Assembly (NCBI GenBank): GCA_949128115.1
Contig: OX421962.1
Span: forward strand, 75,108,735-75,172,734
Direction: 5' to 3'
Length of the DNA stretch: 64,000 nt
Origin: Anaspis maculata
Lineage: Eukaryota > Arthropoda > Insecta > Coleoptera > Scraptiidae
Position numbers and translations under genes: made by a program. Position 1 is the stretch's first letter. The number at the start of each line of letters is the position of its first letter. A model generated the notes under the pieces. It saw nothing but the letters and a program-made list of their open reading frames with translations. It was not told where the DNA came from and made no database searches. Below are positions 24,389 through 36,762 of the stretch, one piece after another.

Positions 24389-25650
24389 AGTAGTGGCCTT
24401 CATGTTGATCTTCTATACCGATGGGTATTTCTGGGAACAATTTTGATATCTGCTGTTTTTGAAGCAATAAACAGTATCGATTGCTTGATACTAGGTTGAG
24501 TGGCAATAATAAAAAACGTAATTTAATCGCGTTTTCCGCGAACAGTTATTTCCATAATATTGATATCGACGCACGATATTGGCCTTTCGTGTGACGTGTG
24601 AGCCACCTATCCGTTTTATCATCACGGCACGGTGACAGGGACGTATAATTTTTATGCAATAGTTTGTTGATATTACATATATTTTTAATGCGCCCTTCCT
24701 TGCCGTGAGCTGTCAGGCATTGAAGTTGAAGTTGTTAACTAAATTATGTAGTGAGCCGGTGCGTGTCTGATAACAGTGGGATCCAACAAACAATGATTGG
24801 CAGTTAACCCACACTGACAATGGACGAGTCCTGCGAGCTGCAATGTCAACAGGAACATCGCAGCGATTGATTGCATCATCCCGGTATCGCTGTCATTAAA
24901 AATACAATTAGGTACTTCATTAGGTCTGGCGTCGAATGATTCACTGAACTTTCCCATCGAATGTAGCGTTACGGGTATTTCTACAAAACGGCACACAAGT
25001 CGCGTTTACTGAAAAAAGGCCTTTCGATTTGTATCACGAGTGGTTCGAAAAAGCGGTCAAGTATTGAGACTGAAAATCTGATGCCCTAGTTAGGGATTTT
25101 CTGTATTCTGTATATCTATACTTATTGCCTGGGCTCTGTGCTACTGCTAATTTAATATGACCACTGTTTAGGAATAGCCATCGGTCAATCAATTGGTAAT
25201 TTCTTTTATATTATTATTGTTTTTTTTAGAAGACCTCAAGTCAAAAGAATCTGATTCGTATTATATGGCTATAGGCATTTTTTATTGTATATCAAAGCCA
25301 AATGTGAAATTGATTCCTGGAATACCCATCTTTGATAAACAAGCAATTTGCGTCAGAGTCCTTCTACTAAGAAGTAGGAAACTTCGTCGGGGCTTAATAA
25401 GAAAAGCAACAGAGAAAAATCTCATGCTGACATTTTTTCAGTATGAATAGGTATTATAAACACGGGACGGGACTCCTGGTATATCTACATTCATATTTAA
25501 AACTCAAAACTCCAGCAAGATCCAAGGTAACCAAGAAAAGTTATCGGTGCCAGTTACCGAGTTACCAAGCAGTCCATCCGTCAAATTTTGTCGAAATGAA
25601 TCACAGACGTAATTCATTGTTGCCGGGTTTATTGACATGATAATCATAAT
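24389..25650. other. No recognised feature
   Basis: Short frames only (85 codons at most). Nothing resembles a known domain or RNA gene. Confidence 0.3.
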
Positions 25651-25907
25651 TATGGAAGAGTAGGTGATGTATAGACAATACAAATAGAAAAGACCATAAG
25701 TCGTCACGGATTTTTACGGTTGCGTAGGAACCAGGCGAGTCCATCATTCAAAAAAAGGTCGGCTGATTTTTGATGCCCCAATATCCGTGACGACGGTGGT
25801 GATAACATATGGTCTTCTCTATTTGTATTGTCTATACTCCGTCAATTGTTTCTTCAATAATTCAATAATTTAAAGAAACAATTGACGAAGTACATTACTC
25901 TTCCATA
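25651..25907. mobile_element. Small palindromic element with nested hairpin
   Basis: The left arm starts TATGGAAGAGTAGGTGATG and continues through ATAGACAATACAAATAGAAAAGA to the GTCGTCACGGAT phrase. The right arm is its inverse from ATCCGTGACGAC to CTCTTCCATA. The right arm is interrupted at 25840-25887 by a perfect-stem hairpin (CGTCAATTGTTTCTT / AAAGAAACAATTGACG), a second insertion. Confidence 0.75.
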
Positions 25908-27341
25908 AATCACATACCACTCAGAATAGTGTCTAAACTATAAGAATTCAGAACAAAAGAAGCGGACCATCAATGCAGTTTCTTGTTCTTCCCTATTTAC
26001 TGTGACGCTGATAGTAATCAAACGTCTAGGGAGAAGAGAGAAACTAGAGGAAGGGGAAAGGGGAGGTGACCACGCGCCACTCAATCTTATTATGTTGCGT
26101 GCGCTCGAAAAAATAGTGTGACGCGCTTAAATGATTATCTTGGAATCGAGACCTGACCATCGTTGAATGAATAATTTTGTGTAGATGCTACTGTATTGTG
26201 TTTCGTTACTGGTAAAAGGTCAAATGAAAATGGACTAGAGGTAACTGCCATGCATCAAGTTATCTGTGCATTCGTCTGTATATCAGTCAATATCACCTTC
26301 TTCACGAGTAAGCAGCTACTACCTACGAGTAGGTGTTGTGCCAATTCATCACTCTTCATTCTATACTTGAAAACGTGTTTTTCCAGTTTTTTGTTTTGAT
26401 CATGAAATGAAAACCGTTGAAATTTTTTATAAACTTTTTGCTTTTTTCCAATGAACTTTCAGAGTTCTGTTGGATGATATTACGCTATCAACATTGTACA
26501 ATGTGAAAAAAATTTACAAATTTTTGAGGCGCCCCCGTACAAAAAGTTCTGGTACAAAAACTCTAGTAGCATATGAAATCGGACCTTGAAGATATGATTA
26601 AATAAACAATTCTTTCTGCGACTCGATATCGCAAACGGTTCTCGAGAAAAATGGGAGTTAGCATGTTTCATGTATAGCTCCGACTATTAATCTCGAATCG
26701 TCCTCAAGCAAATTCCACGGTGACCTGGCATACGGTTTCTAGGCGACTCCCGAAAAATCCTACACATTTCGCGGGCATTACTAACGTGCTGTAAATTGGC
26801 ACCTCCGCCAAATGGACAGATGTGTGCTACTCGGCCGTTGAAGTCGCCACGTCAATTTCATTCGCTCAGCCATCGCGTATTTCCTGGAAATGTCCAGAGC
26901 TTCGCACTTGTACACTTCGTTATGATAGGAGGAGTCTAGAAAGATCAGGTGTGCTCCAGAAAGCACAGGAATCGCCGCTCGTAACGATAATATGGTGCCC
27001 GAGCTTTTCAGAATGCTCTGGATTGTGTCCGAGTTTTGGCACAGCCCCACTTTAGTTCACATGCAAACGGGGATCCCGTTGAATACTGCTATCACGTTAT
27101 GTCAAACAGCCTTATGGATAAAGATTAAGCAATTGCTTTTGCTAAAATTCTAGCAAAAAACGGAGAAACATTTGAAAAAGAGACTTCAAACCATTATTAT
27201 TATTATTTCAATCAGTTACTCAAATGCTCAGTGAAACCTAAATTAATGAATTACATGAAGTTTTTTGAGAAATTTCTAGAAACAAAAAAATCAAGCAAAA
27301 GTAATTGCCTCATCTTCATTCGTAAGGCCCATGGATTTCTT
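25908..27341. other. No recognised feature
   Basis: There are short, mutually antisense frames at 26781-27055 and no repeat structure larger than local microrepeats. A TTATTATTATTATT run lies near 27194. Confidence 0.3.
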
Positions 27342-28996
27342 ATAGTACAGGAAAAATAGTAAAAAAATCGGCAAAACCTAGGAATAAATATGGATGTCAT
27401 GAAAATTTGATATTCTGTTCAGAATTGAGTGCTCTACAACATATCCAAAATCGCCAAAAATTGCACACGGGGGCTTTGAGTTATTGGAGGGGGGGTAAAA
27501 AATTCAAGGTGAACATGGAGGGGATGGAACCCGTCAATCCATTGGATGCGGATACATTATAGTTCGACGTATCATATCCCATTGATACCATTTTGGCACT
27601 CAAAGTGTCCATCATTGTTGAAGGGGAGTAGTGGGGGGGCGAAGCTCTACTAGGTGGTCCATTTTGTTTTTATGGCCATGTAGAACCGATCACGACAAGT
27701 TTGATATCTTTTCCGACTAAATTCAATCTCCTGAACTCGTATCCGATGTGTAAATTTGAATGAGAACAAGTTTGAACAAGTTAACTTGAGAAAACTTGTT
27801 TTTTCTTTGACAATTTTGACGAATTTTTTTTGTACTGTTGGAGGTGTTTATTCTCAGAAAATTGTCAGGGACCATTAAATTGAAGTGTATTCTCCACAAA
27901 AATCATCCATTCGATGTATAATTTTTTTTCTCGAGTTGAAAAAAATCGATTCGAACTTGAGCCGGCGCGGCGCGTCGTTTACTACTGACCAGAACACTAC
28001 AGCATGCACCTTTAAATGAAAATACCTCAAACTATTGGAGAAATAACAACTTATCTTCGAAAATTGGAAGACTGGTGCAGAATTGAATTCTTTATACCAT
28101 AAACAAAATCGCCATGAATCGTAATGCAGGATTTGGAGTTATTCGAGGAGGAGGATAACACTTTGACACGATTCATACTCTATGAACTGTTACCTCTCCC
28201 CTTGAATAACTCAAAACCCTGCAGTGCGATTCATGGCGATTTTGTTTATGTTATAGGTAATTCAATTCTCCACAGATCCTTTAATTTTCAAAGATGAGTT
28301 ATTATTTCTTCAATAGTTTGAGGTGATTTCATTTAAAGGTGCATGCTGTAGTGTTCTGGTCAGTAGTAGACGACGCGCAGCTCCGGCTCAAGTTCAAATC
28401 GATTTTTTAAACTCGAGAAACAAAATTATACATCGAGTGGATGATTTTTGTGGAGAATACACTCCAATTTATTGGTTCCTGTATTTTTTTTTAAATGAAC
28501 ACCTCCAACAGTGAAAGAAAAATTCGTCAAAATTGTCAAAGAAAAAACAAGTTTTCTCAAGTTAACTTGTTCAAACTTGTTCTCATCCGAATTTACACAT
28601 CGGATACGAGTTCAGGAGATTGAATTTAGTCGGAAAAGATACCAAACTTGTCGTGATCGGTTCTACATGGCCATAAAAACAAAATGGACCACCTAGTAGA
28701 GCTTCGCTCCCCCACTACTCCCTTTCAACAATGATGGACACTTTGAGTGCCAAAATGGTATCAATGGGATATGATACGTCGAACTATAATGTATTCGCAT
28801 CCAAGGGGTTGACAGGTTCCATCCCCTCCATTTTTACCAGCAATTTTTTACTCCCCCTCCAATAACTCGAAACCCCCGGGTGCGATTTTTGGCGATTTTG
28901 GATATGTTGTAGAGCATTCAATTCTTAACAATATATCAAATTTTCAGGACGTCCATATTTTTTCCGAGGTTGAAATCAATCTTTCTTGTACTATTA
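27342..28996. mobile_element. Foldback with arms about 815 bp and a 28-bp loop
   Basis: The left arm (27342-28160) and right arm (28189-28996) are inverted copies with a very short spacer. Anchors are TATAGTACAGGAAA / TTTCTTGTACTATTA at the outside, the CGGTTCTACATGGCCATA phrase in the middle and CTACTGACCAGAACACTACA near the loop. Divergence between the arms is modest (scattered substitutions and short indels). No protein-coding potential is evident in either arm. Confidence 0.9.
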
Positions 28997-29860
28997 TTGC
29001 AATCGCATTTAATTTTTTTCCCCACGACACTCCAGCTCTTCACAAGTGGTGGTATCGGGGTCACCAAAGATTACCAGGTATAGGTACAAAACCTGCTTCT
29101 TTCGAAGCTTTCTTCAGAATTCAATTTTTCTAGCTGATAAACACAGGATTCAATATCAGTACGGGCCCCACGTACCCACCTATTAATTCAGTGTACTACA
29201 GGGTGCGGCGCGGAAGGCTGACGGTTCTTAAATCGCTATTACTTTTACTTGGGGATGCCGATTGAGATAGTATATCACCTACCGAAGCGGGAAACGAGTT
29301 ATTACTGCGAAGGGTAAAGATGGCGCCGGGGCGCTAAGCGCTGAACTCCGGCAGCAATAGACCGAAGCAGTAATGAGTAATGAGTAACCGTTTTCGCCGA
29401 GGTATGTATGCTATTTTACTGACAATTATTCAACACATAATCCCATTTTATTGTATTAACGAGTTTCTTGATGCCGAGATGATCTGATATTTTATCATTG
29501 ATTCTTTGTCCGTTTGTCCATTCACATTAGATGATTATTCTATTATATGTTAATATTTATTATATTTCTATTTATGTGTTAATTCATATTATACATTATC
29601 GATGCTCATTTGCAACCCATGGATGCAATATTTTAATTATATGTTTTGTAATCATTATTGAAGAGCTAATGAAGAATCTGAATCTGAATTTGAACATATC
29701 ACTATAATATAAGCAATGCATATCTGCTACAATAATTACTATTGTGTTTAAAATCGTTTCTATCAAGTGAGCGCTTCACGACAAATTTAGTGGCTCACAC
29801 TTTGACGTATTGACAATCTGAAATAAAAATAAGTCATAGCAAATTTTTCTATTGAAAACA
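28997..29860. other. No recognised feature
   Basis: The segment at about 29199-29400 starts with ACAGGGTGCGGCGCGG, similar in style to transposon ends elsewhere in the window, but no inverted partner was found. Confidence 0.3.
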
Positions 29861-29867
29861 ACCGATC

Positions 29868-30080
29868 ATGTATGGACCAGACTTAAAAATGATTGATCTT
29901 ACGTCTCCTGAATCGCGGCAAGCGGCCGAAGAGGCTACGGCAAATCTAATAGCTACCCAAAAACGGTCGCGATCGGTATACGAGGTAGGATATTTTCTTT
30001 TTGAGGAAATAGCTCTCACTAAGAAGCCCAGCACATGTTGGAGTTACGGGCTACCTATTCCATGCTGGAATGCATGGTGA
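29868..30080 (+). pseudogene. Possible recombinase-like N-terminal fragment
   Basis: An open frame of about 70 codons contains SPESRQAAEEATANL, then RSRSVYEVGYFLFEE. The arrangement of an acidic helix followed by K/RSRxxYExxYxxFxxW resembles the start of core-binding domains in metazoan tyrosine-recombinase-type elements (Crypton/DIRS relatives). The match is from memory and short, there is no catalytic domain nearby, and the frame ends at a stop. It could equally be a chance frame. Confidence 0.25.
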
Positions 30081-32292
30081 GAATGAGTGCCAAAACTGCC
30101 ATCTCGTAATCCCAGGCTCCAAGCATTTCTCCCTTCTCCACGCTCCACTTCCCTCTCAATAATCACATGTCAATCGATGTACCTAAAAAGGCATATAATT
30201 TTTTGTTTTTATAAAATCACGCCAAAACATAACCTGAAACGAAAGCGATCTGTCAAGTGTCATGTGGATGTAATTTTTGCACGCAATCACGTCAAAGACC
30301 AGCGATCATAGAAGGCAAGGTGTTACCTACCTACCTACTAACCTACTTCTTAGAAGTCTGAAATAAACTAGGAGGAAAATAAATCAGTTACTCGATCAGT
30401 TACTACGTTGATTGCCAGTAAAATTCATCAATGCATAAAATTTCGAAAGTTTTAGATCTATGATAGCACAAATATACATCTTCTCTTGAGGCGACTAGGG
30501 CTCAATTTCCATCGTAATGGCAAGCATACAAGCCTATCATAGGGGCAAAGCTTCCGAAATAAACAGAAAACAATTGATTGCTTGCGAAAGTGATATACGG
30601 AATTGAGGAAACAGTTGTATAATTAATGCACGCAGAACAAATCGAGACGCTGCGCAACGGGTCGAGGAACGACAACTTCAAGGTCAAAGCAGAAGACTCC
30701 AAGCTCCAAGACTCGATATGGCACTACAGTTATCGCCTTTCTAATATTGTCAACGATTCACCCACAAAATTTCACCCGGTCAGAAATGAAATCAAAATTT
30801 TGCTTTTGGGCGACAATCATAATATCTACCACCACAGGCATTACGACAAATAACTCGCTTTCGGTTAGCAGAACATTTTCATTGCATTCTTTACATCCAC
30901 AACTGTCATCTTACGCGTTCTCAACCAGTCAGATTGGTTTTGCAAAATTGTTTTTTTTTTGGAGGAGGAGTAGGGGGGGTGAGAGTTTGCAGCCCTCAAG
31001 ATTACTCGCTTTGGGAAGGCAGAATTTATGTGGGTGGGTTATCACCAAAAAAGTGCGGCGCGGTCAGCGACAACAAGCTAGCTCGTCTAGCTCACAGTCT
31101 ATCTACTGATAATAGTGGTTGTGAACAAAAGTAGAACCGATCCGTACACTTCCGTTTGAAAGTTGAATGTTGCTCATGTGCCGCAAAATATTTGCCAACA
31201 AAGACCCGATAAGTTACCAATTACGTCCCTTTGTTCCTTTTCGTCACTCTCGTCTCTTGCGAAATGCTGGGCAGTGGGCACTTTGTAATTGAAGAGGACT
31301 GCTCTAATCCGTAAGGTGGATTCTTGTAAGCTTTCGCGTTAAGCGTATTATTCACAGCTTTCATACGTCATTAGTTGAGCTTCTTTTCATGCATGCATGG
31401 TGTTTGTTTGAGTACCTGTGTATTCGGGAGATTAGAAGCTTTCGTCGGATTAAAGTTGTTTTCCATAAACACGCGAGAAGAACGGGGTGTAACCAAATCA
31501 GAAAACGCTGAATACACATCAGAGTCTAATCTCGTAGAAATGTCGTTATTGGGCCCTGATTCGGCGCGTTTCAATCAAAATTTGAAACGCGCTTTCTTTG
31601 TGCAGTAGGAGTATGGTCCCTCGCGAACACCAAGAAGCTATGCAAATCGAAACATCCTGGAAAACCTCCGCGCCCGCTGTTATTACTAAATTCACTCAAC
31701 CTGCACGAAATGCGCTGAAAGAAAATGAAAACCAAATTGTGGATAGGTACGCAAAAATTTCTAAATGGGTGCCTCCGTTTGTATTACAACACCCAGTGAG
31801 GATTCTGGATTCTTAAAACCGGGATAGTTGAGCAAATGTTCGCCTTACTTCAAAGAATTAACTTAACGAGGATATTTATAAAGCCTTATCGTGACAACAC
31901 TTTAAACCGAATTTAGTACGTGGATGCCCTGTTAGGGGGAGCAATCAGTGCTGCGCTATCGCTACTGACACCAAATTTACAAAAGTCGCTCTTCCATTAG
32001 ATTAGGCACACGGCTTAATGTGGTCTTGTTTAAAATACTTTTATAAGTCATTATCTCATTCTTGGCTTGTTACACAATTTGCAACGATGATTTCTTGTGT
32101 TTGCACAGAGAAGCGACGATGCCGACGACGGGGTGGTGTTTGACTGAAATTAAAATGTTCAATCATCAGAGAAGGCTGTTCCAACGCGGGACTTTCTTTT
32201 TTTAGCTGTCACATTATACAGGACGTCACTGTGTCCTCTTGAAGATACGCTACCTATGTTCGGAGATTGACAGAAATCTGAGCCAATGATAA
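30081..32292. other. Unannotated region with one short hairpin
   Basis: The region contains a perfect 11-bp stem GCGCGTTTCAA / TTGAAACGCGC at about 31563-31591. Frames at 31375-31816 are short and unrecognised, although 31598-31816 has an even amino-acid mix and could be a small exon. Nothing else is supported. Confidence 0.35.
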
Positions 32293-33785
32293 TAGTGGGG
32301 TTGGTAGGCATTCCTATACGGCATTTATTGATACAGAAGATTCCTTCTGCATGAGTGTTCTACACGCCCTAACGAACGATATTAGAAGGGGAAGCACAAG
32401 AACTTCCCCTTAGGGGGGCCGCAGGGGGCCCTGTCAAGTTGACGGTCCAAGAACTCCCACCAAATCATCTTTCAATTTCGTTGTATTACTCAAATGGGGA
32501 TGATGTGACTCCATTGTGAATCTCGATGGCATTGGTCGCCTTGTCTCTCCCATCCTTCATGCTTGAAAAAATAATTTCTTCGGGAGGTCAGAGAAATCAC
32601 TTTTTATTTTTTTACATAATTATACAAGTGGACGCAAAGGTGGTATGTTTTGTGTCCTAACCTGTTATATGGCATTCCCAAAATCCTACTATGAAGTCAA
32701 TTTTCCAAATTTCCAATTTTGACCTGATTGGTAGGCTAAGAATTAGGTATTTTTCAACATCAAGTTCAGACGTACCTTTTCCAATGTCCAACTGGATGTA
32801 ACTGAAATAATCGCAGGGGTGGATAGACTGAACTATTTTCTGAACATTATGTCGAGGAAATCAATCCTTAACCGCATATGGAGAGTACACAAATTATTTT
32901 TCTTCCGGTCGGTCGAATTGCGATGCCTACTACGCCCGTCAGGGAGAACGCTGAGCATCGCCAGACTAAACTCGTATGAAAACAGCCTAAACGAATTCAA
33001 AACTGCATGAAACACTCATCATGTGGTTCGACATTCAATTCTGAGTCAGCACCCAGAGTTTTAGTCAGTTTTGAATTTGCTTAGGCTGTTTTCATACTAA
33101 ATTAGGCTGGCGATGCTCAGCGTTCTCCCTGACGGGCGTAGTAGGCATCGCAATTCGACCGACCGAAAGGAAGATAATTTGTGTACTCTCTATGCGCGGT
33201 TCAGAATTGATTTTCTCGACATAATGTTGAGAAAATAGTTCATTGTGTCCACCTCTGATGATGATTTCAATAATCTTCAGTTGGACACTGAAAAAAGTAC
33301 GTCTGAACTGGATGTTAAAAAATACCTACTTCTTAGCCTACCAATCAACCCAAAATCGAGAATTTGAAAAACTGACTTCATAATAGGATTTTGGGAATGC
33401 CAATTAACAGGTTAAGACACAAAACAGGTCAACTTCGCATTCTCTTGTATGTATAAAAAAATAAAAAGTGATTTCTCTGACCTCCCGAAGAAATTGTTTT
33501 TTCAAGCATGAAGGATGAAAGAGACATGGCGACCAATGCCATCGAGATTCACAATGGAGTCACATCATCCCTATTTCAGTGATACAGCGAAATTTAAAGA
33601 TGGTTTGGAAGGAGTTCCTGGACCGTCAACTTGACAGGGCCCCCTGCGGCCCCCCTAAGGAGAAGCTTTTGTGCTTCCCCTTCTGATATCCTTCGTTAGA
33701 CCTTGTAGAATACTCATGCAAAAGGAATTTTCTGTATCATTGAATGCCGCATAGTACCGTTTTTTGATGTGTACCGACCCCACTA
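32293..33785. mobile_element. Foldback family A, copy 1, with TAA duplication
   Basis: The ends read TAGTGGGGT.GGTA at the left and TACCGACCCCACTA at the right. The arms are about 32293-33005 and 33066-33785. TAA flanks both sides (32290-32292 and 33786-33788), consistent with a 3-bp target-site duplication such as that of PIF/Harbinger-type elements, though superfamily assignment is inference. A signature inside each arm is AGAAGGGGAAGCACAA followed by a GGGGCCGCAGGGGGCCCTGT-like block. No transposase is present. A second copy lies at 57710-59209. Confidence 0.88.
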
Positions 33786-33867
33786 TAATGCTCTTTGCTG
33801 TCAACAAAAGCATTTTGATGGTAGAATAAAGGAAACGCGAAACGCTATGTTCAAATACAAATCTGAG

Positions 33868-33992
33868 GGCTCGATACCAAGTTGCAGGCGCAAAAGTTAA
33901 GACGGCGTAACTAGCCAAATAGAGCGGTCTGATTGGCCGTTGCTATAGTAACCCCACTTACGGCGGTCTCAGCCCCAACTTGGTATCGAGCC
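33868..33992. mobile_element. Short MITE-like inverted repeat
   Basis: GGCTCGATACCAAGTTG at the left and CAACTTGGTATCGAGCC at the right bound about 125 bp, including GTCTGATTGGCCG. The GATACCAA core recurs at 59258-59275 next to the second family A copy, so a related element may lie there. Confidence 0.65.
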
Positions 33993-34589
33993 GTGAGAGT
34001 CCTGCTACATGGGGCCAACTGTTATGGATGGGTGACACATGACATGTCTCATGTGTAGTGGGCAAAGGCTAAAGCAAATTTCCCGGTGGGGTGAGGGGCT
34101 CGAAAAAAATTGAAATTTTGTTTGAATAGTCGTCTCATTGGCTTTCAAAAACAAATCGGGTTATTTTTCCTCATTTCTCACCACATTTATTCAGCGTCGG
34201 TCAATTTTAGCTGCCAGGGCTAACCAACGACGTCGGTGAATGCTTTTTTCCACTATACCGGAAATTTTGCAGAACAAGAACGTTATTCCTATCATAGAGT
34301 TGCTTCCACGAAGTACGGAGCGAACAGGTTATTATACCTCCTTGCTTGAAGATGTTTTCAGAAGAAGAAAAAGCCTCCCGGTAGAAATAACTGTGTCTCC
34401 ATCTTTCATCTTTCAAAGTGACCACTAATCTCCCGTCTGCTGTGGTGCATTGTTCACTGATATAAAGGGTTACTGATAATTCAATTTAAAGTTCTAAATG
34501 ATGGCGGTAAACATCATTCCACATAGTTTCCTCTCAGTGTAGATTGCGCTGCAGACAGGACAGCGTAATCGAGCTTATATCGCACAAAT
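33993..34589. other. No recognised feature
   Basis: The plus and minus frames at about 34207-34428 are antisense to one another and have no recognisable motif. Confidence 0.3.
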
Positions 34590-36352
34590 CCCTTGAACCT
34601 AGACAACTTAAGAATGCTTCAAGCGATTCAATTGATTCTCAGACCGTTCGCTAGTCCAGTCCTCAGGCATTAGTCAGTATTTTTCACATACATGAAATAT
34701 TCCACATATTTCCACAGGGTGTTCAATAGACTGGTGCAAAATCTGAAAGTTTGACAAACTCCCTCTTGAGCGAAAAATTGTATTCTTGGATTTCAACATC
34801 ACCGGCAAGAAGGTAGAACTCATACCCTGAGATGGCCCTTGAAATTTCGATTTATTTTTTCAATTTACAGACTGACCTCAAAAAGTCAACTGCTACAGTA
34901 GTAACTTCCTTAGTCGCTGACCGGTTTTCGAGATTTCAGGCTCATTTCAAAGCTTAAGCTTCAGGTAAGATCATAGCATCAAAATCTATAACTCAAGGTT
35001 AAGGAACAAAAATACAACGTTGCATAAACAGTGACCAAGACCTGAACTGCTCTTGAAATATGAATTGGGAGGAGAATCAAAAGAAAATTGACTCACCTTC
35101 GAAAGAATCATCCATTCTGAACACTTCAAGGTATCCTCTTCTTGCATGAGACTGAGACCTGAACTGTTGGTGAATGGAACCACATCACAACCGCATGTTT
35201 TCGGATGGAAATCGAGGATTTGCACGTGAAGCTCTACGTAACCAACGTTACAAAAATCGGGACAATTATTCACTTGTCGATCACTGTTTGTAATTGATTA
35301 TTAGTCTTCTGTTACTTTGGTTACAAACATTTTTAGGTGCACAAGGGCGATATTTCTCGTTAAAAAGCAAACATTTCAAAAAATGCGGCCTATTAACCAG
35401 CAAGTCTAGTCCCAAGTTGATTTACATTCGATTCTCTCATCAACCTAGATTCCAAAGAAAGTTCAGGTTTGGGTCACTTTTCATGCACCCGTATCTTGAA
35501 TGCCTATCTTGAGTTAAAAATTTTCAAAATGGGGCAACGAGAAAAGAGATCTTGATGCACTACAAAAATATTAACTTTCTGAGGTTGCCCTGTAAATAAA
35601 TGAATAAATAAATAAATAAATGAATAAATAAGTTTATTCCTTTGTTAGCAATTAGCAATTATAATAATACAAAGCGGTTTTCAAAGTGCTCACAAAAAGT
35701 TGAAGAGAACAAAGCAGTAAACTTTACTTAAAGTTCCTTCAAGGAACTTTGTGTGTAAGTGCAAGTGCATGATAGTGCAAGTGCATGATCACCGGGATAC
35801 ACTGAAAATTCAAGAGCCGTCTCGAGGTATGATGTCTACCTTCCTGCCTGTGGTGCTGAAATACAGTGAAATCATTTTTTGTTCAAGAGGGAGCATGTCA
35901 AACTTTCAGAAATTTTGCACCAGTCTATTAAACACCCTGTAGAAATATTATATTGAATACATCATGTATTCAAAATATACGGACTAATACGAGTAGCTCA
36001 AGGACTGGGCTGGCGAATGGTCTGAGAATAGACCATTTCCACTGACATCACGCAGATCCGTCTTGAACAGCTGATTCGGGGCAACGTCAGTCAGATGTGC
36101 CTTATCTGTCACGGGGCACGTGGGCTACGTCAGTCACGTGCGTCAGTCAGATTGGTAATATGTCAATCTGTCAGTCGGTGTCGGTGTGTGAAAGTCACTG
36201 GTGACACAAAGTTTTGACAAACTGACACGTATAGTTGACAACATGTTGACGTTGCCCCGAATCAGCCGTTCGACACGTGCGTGTGACGTCATGTGGAAAT
36301 GATCTATTGATTGAATCGCTTGTGGCATTTCGAAATTGTCTAGGCTCAAAGT
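34590..36352. mobile_element. Foldback element with nested MITE in one arm
   Basis: The left arm (about 34590-34860) matches the right arm (about 35795-36352) in inverse: CTAGACAACTTAAGAATGC / GCATTTCGAAATTGTCTAG, CTCAGACCGTTCGC / GCGAATGGTCTGAG, CACAGGGTGTTCAATAGACT / AGTCTATTAAACACCCTGT, then AGTTTGACAAACTCCCTCTT and its partner. The right arm is split by a MITE at about 36029-36306 and resumes with ATTGAATCGCTTG. The spacer of about 900 bp includes an AAAT-rich run at 35598-35632 and no convincing frame. Confidence 0.8.
36029..36306. mobile_element. MITE nested in foldback arm
   Basis: Ends AGACCATTTCC.CTGACATCAC and GTGACGTCATGTGGAAATGATCT are inverse copies, with a second matched block GATTCGGGGCAACGTCA / TGACGTTGCCCCGAATC further in. 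The interior is rich in CAGTCA/TGACGT words. Its removal restores the foldback arm alignment, so it inserted after the foldback formed. Confidence 0.8.
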
Positions 36353-36549
36353 TAAAGTTAAGTCCTATTTTGCAGGGTGACACTTATTTTGTTGAGTACT
36401 TTGAATAAAATCAAAGAAAATAAAATAAAATCCGTCTGGCTCTACTGCAGTATAAAGCAATGAACCCGCCATTTTGCACTACTAATTATTATTGGACTTA
36501 TTGAAACGTAACAGTTGTCACAGTGTGTAACAGTCTAAATTCTTTTGTC

Positions 36550-36762
36550 ATGAAGTTATTCATCTTGTTGACCATTGTTGTGCCAAATTTGATTCCTTTA
36601 ATATAAAAAACGAGGCTCCTATTATTTTTCAAAATGAACCTCGAAATTACTAGAATTTTATTTTTCATTTTTCAGATGGTAGCACTGCCACAAAGTGAAG
36701 AAACAGAATAATACACTTATAATAGAGCTTGGGAAGCTGAACAAGATCATAAAATCATTTAA
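36550..36762 (+). pseudogene. Small secreted-peptide-like pseudogene (two exon-like parts)
   Basis: ATG at 36550 opens MKLFILLTIV, a typical signal-peptide start, up to a GTGCC donor-like site at 36580. After CATTTTTCAG, at 36676, an in-phase piece reads MVALPQSEETE and meets TAA at 36709. Beyond it the same frame continues YTYNRAWEAEQDHKII to a second TAA. The joined hydrophobic stretch, SEE-type mature start and AWE..Q..K segment loosely recall the propeptide (I29) region of cathepsin-type precursors. That is a guess from pattern only. It could also be a chance frame. Confidence 0.25.

Noticed and set aside
30747..31134. Frames of 66-120 codons spanning a T9 run and a G-rich tract
   Set aside because: Two frames overlap on the same strand, homopolymers dominate and no domain is visible.
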